A stretch of 64,000 nucleotides of DNA from Rufibacter immobilis (lineage in GTDB: Bacteria > Bacteroidota > Bacteroidia > Cytophagales > Hymenobacteraceae), in contig NZ_RJJE01000017.1 in NCBI RefSeq assembly GCF_003721565.1, positions 1,476,636 through 1,540,635 on the forward strand, read 5' to 3'. This document shows, piece by piece, positions 58,118 through 64,000 of the stretch. A model generated the notes under the pieces. It had not been told where the DNA came from. It did no database searches and saw only the letters and a program-made list of their open reading frames with translations. Position numbers and translations under genes: made by a program. Position 1 is the stretch's first letter. Each line of letters begins with the position of its first letter.

Positions 58118-58224
58118 AGTTTTGTAGGATTGGTAGGATGTGGCTTTGCACCAGTTATAACGTACAAAACGAGAATTGGCAAAGCGGGGTTATCTATGGG
58201 CGAACGAGCACAGGGGCACTGTTC

Positions 58225-58632
58225 CTAATGGGTTTCAGCTAACCAAGCCTCCGCGTCTTCCAGGGAATCAAAAATATTGAGCGGAATCTTAGAGATTTGA
58301 GCCAGCGCAATGGCTTGCTCGCTGCCGGGCTGGTTGAGCTCATGCACCTCCGCCACTTGCGAAACCCCTGCCTCCACGGTCAGCTCCTGAGCTTGAATCT
58401 GCATCTCCTGCACTTCCATAGAGTATAACTCTTTCTCTCTGATGTCACACAGAATGGTGAACCCCGGCTTTACCAGCCCCAGCGCTTGATGAAGATGCGT
58501 CATGTACAGAGGTACTTCGCTCTGCGTGTTCCACACCCCCCTTATTTTCATGTAGATTCTGTTCTTCTCTACGTCTACCGCAAAGCAGTAGAACGAATTC
58601 TGGGCAATAATAATCATAGCAGCGTCAAACAT
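58225..58632 (-). CDS. SpoIIAA/STAS-like protein, 135 residues
   Basis: Frame opens at a TTG (58728), but the ATG at 58632 (MFDAAMIIIAQNSF) lies just after the hydrophilic leader and a TAACTTTA -7-like box near 58700. The segment NRIYMKIRGVWNTQSEVPLYMTHLHQAL ... PGFTILCDIREKELYS fits the SpoIIAA-like STAS fold of small regulatory proteins. No kinase or anti-sigma partner is near. The assignment is tentative. Confidence 0.65.
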   Translation of the reverse strand: MFDAAMIIIAQNSFYCFAVDVEKNRIYMKIRGVWNTQSEVPLYMTHLHQALGLVKPGFTILCDIREKELYSMEVQEMQIQAQELTVEAGVSQVAEVHELNQPGSEQAIALAQISKIPLNIFDSLEDAEAWLAETH

Positions 58633-58739
58633 TTCTGCAGATGCGCCACTATCTGGACGGGGGATACCGGAGAGAGGCTGGTTCAGATTTGATTCCTGTA
58701 AAGTTAAAGGCAGATTTGTAAATAGCAAAAATCCGATCC

Positions 58740-59810
58740 TTAAATTTTATTATTTCTCAGATTGAACAATTTCACTTCGCCCCACGCCCAGCGGCGCTTG
58801 GGCTGCACTCCTGAAAATGCATTCTGCAAATATGACACCACTATTTGCACAAATGCATCTGGCTCAATGGAGGAGGACTGGACTGTACGCTGGGTGGGGT
58901 TGCCATACCGTTGCACCTTAGTCAATGGTTCTGACTGTAGGCGCAGCAAAGGCCCCGTATCGGTTACCCCATCTGCTACCCACTGGAGGCCGGAGGTTTC
59001 CAAGTCATTCAAAACATGGGCCAAAGGGCGCAAATCTGGACGGGGGAGCGTAGGACGGCTTTCCAGGTCTACCCAGGTGGTGTACTTACATTCCAGCTCA
59101 TACCGGTTACCCGCGTAACAGGAGAGCACCAGGTCATACCCAGCCGTTGGCCCGAACAGCGCATAATAGTGCAAGGGCTCCGGCGTACGCACCACAAAAA
59201 GCCCCACTTCTGGGTATTGGATTTTTTCAGCCGAACTGCTAACCATCTGCTGACACCCCTGCATCACCTCCTGCACCTCCGGCTTCCATACTTTATGGAA
59301 TAGTTCTACATTTTCTAATACAGAGCCAAATTCTCGTAAAAAATAGTGAAATTTTGGGATAGAGGCCGTCACTTCGTTCTCTTCCAGTTCGCTGGCTCCA
59401 AAGGGAGGGTAGAACTTTTCCTTCTCCTGCGCATTTATCCAGCACACCAGCTGCAGGGCCTTCTGGCTGTGCGCAGTACTCAGGTCCAGCTCCCGGAAAT
59501 CACCTATCACCGCCATCTGCCGCAGGGTTTCTTCGTGCGCCAGCGCAAGTTCAGGATTCAGCAGCGCCCAAACGCCCACAAAAGCATCTATGTCAAAGTG
59601 GTTGGCGGTTACGAAAGAATACTTCTGCAGGTCGGGCCATTGAAGCCGGAGCGCCCGCAGTACCATGCCCGCGCTGGTGTCTTCCCTAAGTTCTGCGGGG
59701 GTGGGAGCTTCGCGCCAGTGCGAAAGCACCAGTCCGTTGGGATGGAAGCTGTCTACCACAACAGCTGGCTGGGTTTTGATCTGCGGGAACGGGAGATAGC
59801 TAAAAGGCAT
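58740..59810 (-). CDS. Conserved hypothetical protein (DUF6687-like)
   Basis: 356 residues from the ATG at 59810 (MPFSYLPFPQIK); an earlier in-frame start would lie in the palindromic repeat. Notable segments: VVVDSFHPNGLVLSHWREAPTPAELREDTSAGMVLRAL (described by its LSHW and TPAELR motifs) and NHFDIDAFVGVWALLNPELA, where the H-D-x-D-A pattern resembles DHH-type metal sites. I recall such proteins as DUF6687; this name is tentative and the function is unknown. Confidence 0.75.
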   Translation of the reverse strand: MPFSYLPFPQIKTQPAVVVDSFHPNGLVLSHWREAPTPAELREDTSAGMVLRALRLQWPDLQKYSFVTANHFDIDAFVGVWALLNPELALAHEETLRQMAVIGDFRELDLSTAHSQKALQLVCWINAQEKEKFYPPFGASELEENEVTASIPKFHYFLREFGSVLENVELFHKVWKPEVQEVMQGCQQMVSSSAEKIQYPEVGLFVVRTPEPLHYYALFGPTAGYDLVLSCYAGNRYELECKYTTWVDLESRPTLPRPDLRPLAHVLNDLETSGLQWVADGVTDTGPLLRLQSEPLTKVQRYGNPTQRTVQSSSIEPDAFVQIVVSYLQNAFSGVQPKRRWAWGEVKLFNLRNNKI

Positions 59811-59831
59811 GTTTTCTGTAAATTTAACTAT

Positions 59832-59885
59832 CTGATTTGCGTTTAGGGGCTCTTTTTGCAAAAATAACCCCTAAACGCAAATCAG
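59832..59885. repeat. Palindromic repeat overlapping the HNH gene stop
   Basis: Core plus outer stem CTGATTTGCG/CGCAAATCAG; the right outer arm contains the HNH stop codon (59882-59884). The left arm is thus an inverted copy of gene-end sequence. Confidence 0.92.
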
Positions 59886-60187
59886 CGCTTTCTGCGGCGG
59901 TTGGTGATTTTGTCCAGGCGTTTGGTGCGCACCCAGTTCAGGTATTTCTGCAATCCTTCAGAGGCTTTGAGCGCTTCAATGGAATTGTAGAGTACCGCCA
60001 GCTCTTTGTTGGTGTACGTGAGGTGGACGGTGCTGTGGCAGGGCTGGCACAGAGGCGTGGTGGGCCCGTGCCGACCTCCCTCCTCGCGGGGCACCAGGTG
60101 GTGCAGGGTGGTAAACCCTACCTCCCGTTCGCAGAGGGCGCACACGGGATCAGCGCTTTCTTCTTTTTTCCGGTTCTTTTTTGCCAT
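59882..60187 (-). CDS. HNH endonuclease-like protein, 101 residues
   Basis: From the ATG at 60187 (MAKKNRKKEES). Zinc-type Cys pair CALCERE, HNH core TLHHLVPREEGGRHGPTTPLCQPCHSTVHLTYT with the second C-x2-C, and a very basic tail (KRLDKITNRRRKR) suited to DNA binding. The double CxxC plus HH...H pattern is that of HNH nucleases. Possibly a free-standing nuclease of uncertain target; nothing nearby suggests restriction-modification or phage. Confidence 0.85.
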   Translation of the reverse strand: MAKKNRKKEESADPVCALCEREVGFTTLHHLVPREEGGRHGPTTPLCQPCHSTVHLTYTNKELAVLYNSIEALKASEGLQKYLNWVRTKRLDKITNRRRKR

Positions 60188-60287
60188 ATACCTTTGGGAC
60201 AAAACATCAGATGTCCGCCGCCAGACAAACTTCCCCATTTCAGCCCCGTAAAGCCTTGGGATTTGTGCTCATCTACTTTACTAACGT

Positions 60288-61520
60288 ATGTCTCTCCCCT
60301 CTTCGTCTGTAACGCCACAGGGTACTGCCCCCGCGCTCAAGGAAAGCTGGTTACTCTTTATTCTGGCGGCAATCCAGTTTACGCACATCATGGACTTTGT
60401 GATCATGATGCCGTTGGGGCCGCAGCTCATGCGGGTGTTTTCCATCAGTCCGCGGGAATTCGGGCTTCTGGTATCGGCGTATACGTTTAGTGCGGCGGCA
60501 TCTGGTTTATTGAGCGCTTTCTTCATTGACCGCTATGACCGTAAAATTGCGCTGCTGGGGCTATATCTGGGTTTTACCGTGAGTACGCTGGCCTGCGCCC
60601 TGGCCCCCACCTTCACGTTTCTGCTCCTGGCCAGAATTCTGGCGGGGGCTTTTGGCGGGGTTTTAGGGGCGCTGGTACTGGCTATCATTGGGGATTCGGT
60701 GCCCGAGGAACGGCGCGGGGCGGCCACCGGCAAGGTAATGGCGGCTTTCTCGGTGGCTTCCATTGGGGGCATTCCCATTGGGCTTTATCTGGCCAGCCAT
60801 GCCAGCTGGCACGCCCCCTTCTACCTCTTAACGGCCTTGAGCGTGCTGGTGCTCTTGATTACCTGGCGGATGCTGCCCCCTATGCGCCAGCACCTCCTGC
60901 ACCAGATGCCGCAATCGCCGGCGAAAGTACTGGGCACCATCTTCCGGCGGAGCAACTGCCTCTGGGCCTTTACCTTAATGGTGACGCTTTCCTTAGCGGG
61001 ATTTACCGTGGTGCCGTTTCTGAGCCCGTACATGGTGGCGAATGTGGGCTTCGCGGAGGCGGAATTAAGCTACATCTACCTGTTTGGCGGACTGGCCACG
61101 GTGGTAACCTCGCAATGGGCGGGACGGCTCTCTGACCGGTACGGGAAAAAGCGTGTCTTTATGCTGGCGGCGCTGGTATCTGTAGCCCCTATTCTGGTGG
61201 TGACGCACCTGTCGGCGGTGCCGCACTGGCAGGCGTTTGTGGTAACTACGTTCTTCTTTATTTTCTTCGGGGCTAGGTTTGTGCCGGCTATGTCTTTGAT
61301 CACTTCCAGTGTGGAGCCCCGGCTGCGCGGCTCTTTCATGAGCGTGAATTCCTCTGTGCAGCAACTGGCATCGGGCTTGGCGGCTTTCCTCTCGGGGCTG
61401 GTAATCACTACCCAACCCGGCTCCCAACAATTGCAGCACTTTGGCACGGTGGGCCTCATCGCGACAGCCTTCACCTTGGTTTCTATGTGGGTAGTAACCC
61501 GGCTGAAGCAAGTGAGTTGA
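60288..61520 (+). CDS. MFS transporter (drug/sugar efflux type)
   Basis: 410 residues, 12 membrane helices. MFS motif A is seen twice in the loops after helices 2 and 8 (FFIDRYDRKIALLG and GRLSDRYGKKRVFML). The N-terminus IQFTHIMDFVIMMPLGPQLMRVFSISPREFGLLVSAYTFSAAASGLLSA (noted here by its DFVIMMPLG motif) matches the AraJ/arabinose-efflux-like group. Substrate unknown. Divergent from the HNH gene. Confidence 0.92.
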   Translation: MSLPSSSVTPQGTAPALKESWLLFILAAIQFTHIMDFVIMMPLGPQLMRVFSISPREFGLLVSAYTFSAAASGLLSAFFIDRYDRKIALLGLYLGFTVSTLACALAPTFTFLLLARILAGAFGGVLGALVLAIIGDSVPEERRGAATGKVMAAFSVASIGGIPIGLYLASHASWHAPFYLLTALSVLVLLITWRMLPPMRQHLLHQMPQSPAKVLGTIFRRSNCLWAFTLMVTLSLAGFTVVPFLSPYMVANVGFAEAELSYIYLFGGLATVVTSQWAGRLSDRYGKKRVFMLAALVSVAPILVVTHLSAVPHWQAFVVTTFFFIFFGARFVPAMSLITSSVEPRLRGSFMSVNSSVQQLASGLAAFLSGLVITTQPGSQQLQHFGTVGLIATAFTLVSMWVVTRLKQVS

Positions 61521-61629
61521 AGAAGCGCGACATCTAATTCGAGTCAGGGGACTTCATAAGATACAGCATAACCGAATCTGCCCGAAAAGCCCGTCAAAAC
61601 AAATCCAATTTATTTATTCCAGCATACCC

Positions 61630-61667
61630 GGATTAGGTCAGTTTTGAGAAAAACGGCCGCTAAACGA
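61630..61667. repeat. Palindromic repeat, asymmetric copy between MFS and lolD-like genes
   Basis: GGATTAGGTCAGTTTTGA then GAAAAACGGCCGCTAAACG; convergent gap, 13 bases from the ATPase gene stop. Confidence 0.78.
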
Positions 61668-61679
61668 AAATCTGTTTAT

Positions 61680-62369
61680 TTATTGAGCCTCCTCGGGCTG
61701 TAGCAGGAAGCCGTCTTTCATGGTGAGTTTGCGGTCGGCCATGTCGGCGAGGACGGGGTTGTGGGTCACCAACACGAAGGTTTGCCCCAGGTCCTGGCGG
61801 AGTTTGAAGAAGATCTGGTGCAGCTCCTCGGCGTTCTTGGAGTCCAGGTTTCCGGAGGGCTCGTCGGCGAAGATGAGCTTGGGCGAATTGATGAGGGCGC
61901 GGGCCACGGCGGTGCGCTGTTGCTCTCCCCCACTCATCTCAGAGGGCTTGTGGTCCAGGCGGTGCCCCAGGTTGAGCATCTCCAGCAGCTCCTTGGCGCG
62001 GGTCTCCACTTCCTTCTCGGGCCGGTCGGCCAGGAAACCGGGCAGGCAGACGTTCTCCAGTGCCGTGAACTCGGGCAACAGATTGTGGAATTGGAAGATA
62101 AAGCCAATGTTGCGGTTTCTGAAACGGGCCACTTCTTTGTTGCTCATGCCAGATATTTTCTGCCCGTGCAGGTACACCTCACCGGCATCTGGAGAGTCCA
62201 AAGTGCCCAACAGGTGCAGGAGCGTGCTCTTGCCGGCCCCAGAGGCGCCTACAATGGAGACAACCTCGGCCTCGCCAATGATGAGGTCAATGCCTTTCAG
62301 GACCGGAAGCTTTCCGTATGATTTATGCAGCCCGCGGGCCTCCAACAAAACTGGTTTCTCTATACTCAT
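61680..62369 (-). CDS. ABC transporter ATP-binding protein, LolD/MacB type
   Basis: 229 residues from the ATG at 62369 (MSIEKPVLLEARGLHKSYG). Walker A GASGAGKST, Q-loop FIFQFHNLLPEFTALEN, signature SGGEQQR, Walker B LIFADEPSGNLDS with the SGNLD form usual in LolD, H-loop VTHN. It powers lipoprotein release from the inner membrane or a related MacB-type exporter. No permease gene adjoins it, so its partner is elsewhere. Confidence 0.92.
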   Translation of the reverse strand: MSIEKPVLLEARGLHKSYGKLPVLKGIDLIIGEAEVVSIVGASGAGKSTLLHLLGTLDSPDAGEVYLHGQKISGMSNKEVARFRNRNIGFIFQFHNLLPEFTALENVCLPGFLADRPEKEVETRAKELLEMLNLGHRLDHKPSEMSGGEQQRTAVARALINSPKLIFADEPSGNLDSKNAEELHQIFFKLRQDLGQTFVLVTHNPVLADMADRKLTMKDGFLLQPEEAQ

Positions 62370-62461
62370 GGGTACTACAAAAGAAGCGGGAACCGGCGGC
62401 ATTTGCAAATCAAGTGCGCCCGTGCTGTCAACGGCAACCCCACCAGAAAGTTGTATCGGCT

Positions 62462-62501
62462 TGTTTTGAGCCTAATTCAGGAAAAAGAGCCGCTAAACGG
62501 A
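62462..62501. repeat. Palindromic repeat, asymmetric copy
   Basis: TGTTTTGAGCCTAATTC then GAAAAAGAGCCGCTAAACGG; typical member of the asymmetric subfamily, in a divergent region. Confidence 0.8.
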
Positions 62502-62576
62502 ACAGACCAGTTCATGCCGTAGCAACTGATTTTTGCCCCTGCTTACTATAAGGAGTCTTTCCGTTGGGTACCTACG

Positions 62577-62616
62577 GCGTTTAGGGGCTCTTTTTCTGGA
62601 AACAGGCCAAAACCGC
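62577..62616. repeat. Palindromic repeat, asymmetric copy in reverse orientation
   Basis: GCGTTTAGGGGCTCTTTTTC conserved on the left, diverged AACAGGCCAAAACCGC on the right. Confidence 0.8.
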
Positions 62617-62710
62617 TTCTTCTATTGTTCAGGCTAAACCGGAGGTTCGCTTAAAAACCGCTTTTAATTAGGCGCGCTGGGCACGGAACGGGCCACATCT
62701 TGGCCGCTGC

Positions 62711-62741
62711 TTTGAAAAGTTAGCCGTATACTGTACTTTCG
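62711..62741 (+). promoter_or_regulatory. Promoter of sucC
   Basis: TTTG (62711-62714), 19-base spacer, TACTTTCG (62734-62741): close to the Bacteroidota consensus TTTG-N19-TAnnTTTG. Start near 62748, 21 bases before the ATG. Confidence 0.72.
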
Positions 62742-62768
62742 TGCACCTAAAAACATCAACCTAACCTC

Positions 62769-63965
62769 ATGAATATACACGAGTACCAGGCGAAAGACAT
62801 TCTGAAACGCTACGGCGTTAGAATTCAGGAAGGCATCGTGGCGGAAACCCCTGAAGAGGCGGTAGCCGCTGCCAAGCGTTTAACCGAGGAAACCGGCACT
62901 GGCTGGCACGTAATCAAAGCCCAGATTCATGCGGGCGGCCGTGGTAAAGGCGGCGGGGTGAAATTGGCCAAAAACCTGGAGCAGGTGAAAGAACTGGCTG
63001 GTCAAATCATTGGCATGCAGCTGGTGACGCACCAGACCGGCCCCGAAGGCAAAAAAGTAAACAAAGTGCTTGTGGCGCAGGATGTATACTATCCCGGCGA
63101 CTCTGAGCCGAAAGAATTTTACCTGTCTATCCTGTTGGACAGAGCCAAAGGTCAGAACGTGATCATGGCCTCTACCGAGGGTGGTATGGACATTGAAGAA
63201 GTGGCGGAGCACACGCCAGACAAAATCTTCAAAGAGTGGATTGACCCAGCCGTTGGCCTGCAAGGCTTCCAGGCCCGTAAGATCGCGTTCGCGTTCGGGT
63301 TAGAGGGCGAGGCATTCAAGGAGATGGTGAAATTCGTGACCAACCTCTATAAGGCGTATCTGGACACTGACGCTTCTATGTTTGAGATCAACCCTGTGCT
63401 GAAGACCTCAGACAACAAAATCCTGGCTGTTGACGGGAAAGTGGACCTGGACGACAACGCCCTGTTCCGCCACAAAGACCTGGCCGACCTGCGCGACCTG
63501 GCCGAGGAAGATCCTTTGGAAGTGGAAGCCAGCAAAAGCAACCTGAACTACGTGAAGCTGGACGGTAACGTGGGTTGTATGGTGAACGGTGCCGGTCTGG
63601 CCATGGCCACCATGGACATCATCAAGCTTTCCGGCGGTGAGCCTGCTAACTTCCTGGACGTAGGAGGTGGAGCCAACGCGCAGACCGTAGAAGCCGGTTT
63701 CCGTCTCATTCTGCAAGACCCTAACGTGAAAGCCATCCTGATCAACATCTTCGGGGGTATTGTGCGTTGCGACCGCGTTGCCAACGGGGTGGTAGAGGCT
63801 TACAAGAACATAGGCACCATCAACGTTCCAATCATTGTGCGTCTGCAAGGTACCAACGCCGAGGAAGGTGCCCGTATCATTGACGAATCTGGCCTGAAAG
63901 TATTCTCTGCCGTGGCTCTGAAAGAAGCTGCCCAGAAAGTGAAAGACGTGCTGGCTACTGCCTAA
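62769..63965 (+). CDS. sucC: Succinyl-CoA synthetase, beta subunit
   Basis: 398 residues, the full family length. Converts succinyl-CoA to succinate with ATP or GTP formation in the TCA cycle. Starts [20 protein letters not shown]-grasp region with [19 protein letters not shown], ligand-binding [21 protein letters not shown], metal and CoA-domain motifs [29 protein letters not shown] and [10 protein letters not shown]. The alpha-subunit gene sucD is not within the remaining 35 bases. Confidence 0.97.
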   Translation: MNIHEYQAKDILKRYGVRIQEGIVAETPEEAVAAAKRLTEETGTGWHVIKAQIHAGGRGKGGGVKLAKNLEQVKELAGQIIGMQLVTHQTGPEGKKVNKVLVAQDVYYPGDSEPKEFYLSILLDRAKGQNVIMASTEGGMDIEEVAEHTPDKIFKEWIDPAVGLQGFQARKIAFAFGLEGEAFKEMVKFVTNLYKAYLDTDASMFEINPVLKTSDNKILAVDGKVDLDDNALFRHKDLADLRDLAEEDPLEVEASKSNLNYVKLDGNVGCMVNGAGLAMATMDIIKLSGGEPANFLDVGGGANAQTVEAGFRLILQDPNVKAILINIFGGIVRCDRVANGVVEAYKNIGTINVPIIVRLQGTNAEEGARIIDESGLKVFSAVALKEAAQKVKDVLATA

Positions 63966-64000
63966 GTGTTTTTTGCTTATCAATAACTAAGAAGGCCTCT

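Larger units (their letters stand above)
62370..62768. other. Divergent gap with two repeat copies and the sucC promoter
   Basis: 399 bases without a gene. Two asymmetric palindromic repeats (62462-62501 and 62577-62616) and a standard promoter at 62711-62741. Confidence 0.6.

Noticed and set aside
1691-62616. The dispersed palindromes as a CRISPR array
   Set aside because: Copies are kilobases apart, self-complementary throughout and separated by genes; there are no spacers or cas genes.

Overview
The window looks like the chromosome of an aerobic Bacteroidota, most likely Cytophagales/Hymenobacteraceae (Rufibacter or a close relative). This rests on the TAnnTTTG promoter boxes with little Shine-Dalgarno use, the ccoN-ccoO gene fusion, the family content and a moderately high GC. 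The genus is inference. There is no phage, transposase, CRISPR array, rRNA or tRNA. About 50 genes are supported, several of them absent from a simple 60-residue ORF scan: the edge-truncated aspartate kinase, ccoS, a tyrS leader peptide and a 30-residue hydrophobic ORF.

Layout. 1-1.3 kb: aspartate kinase (cut by the window edge). 2-4.6 kb: a membrane protein, NarL-type kinase and response regulator operon. 5.4-7.2 kb: a hypothetical gene and hemA. 7.4-11.7 kb: a four-gene signalling operon (tandem FixL-like PAS kinase, single receiver, receiver-kinase, receiver-CRP fusion). 11.9-15.2 kb: universal stress protein, D-lactate dehydrogenase, L,D-transpeptidase. 15.3-24.7 kb: hemN, then ccoG-ccoH-safE-usp and ccoNO-ccoQ-ccoP, i.e. 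a cbb3 oxidase and its assembly genes. 24.8-32 kb: hypothetical proteins, tyrS with an attenuator-like leader, a K+/H+ antiporter. 32-35 kb: ccoS, ccoI and a divergent membrane protein. 35-49 kb: FUSC exporter, esterase, a six-PAS kinase, two metal-ligand-poor amidohydrolases, an APC transporter. 49-64 kb: SbcD, catalase, threonine/serine dehydratase, alcohol dehydrogenase, WD40 protein, M28 peptidase, a third stress protein, MFS transporter, LolD-like ATPase and sucC.

The main biological result is a low-oxygen regulon that can be read from the DNA. Eight promoters (hemA, the PAS kinase operon, usp1, hemN, ccoG, ccoNO, ccoI and the membrane gene at 34864) carry a CRP/FNR-type palindrome, ATGAC-N4-GTCAT. 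In all six regulatory regions a second, weaker copy lies 22 bp away centre to centre. The TAnnTTTG-like -7 box lies 33 bp (once 34) from the nearer site and 55 bp from the farther one. The obvious regulator is the receiver-CRP fusion at the end of the signalling operon, whose HTH keeps the E-x-x-x-R pair used to read TGA half-sites. The operon's first gene has two PAS domains that both keep the haem His and the Arg 20 residues later, as in FixL.

Two other system-level signals stand out. A family of about 29 intergenic palindromes (core TTTAGGGGCTGTTTTT and its complement) occurs about once per 2.2 kb; its outer stems differ between copies yet stay complementary. A Tyr-rich 28-residue leader peptide followed by a 12-bp terminator hairpin precedes tyrS, which suggests attenuation by tyrosine supply.
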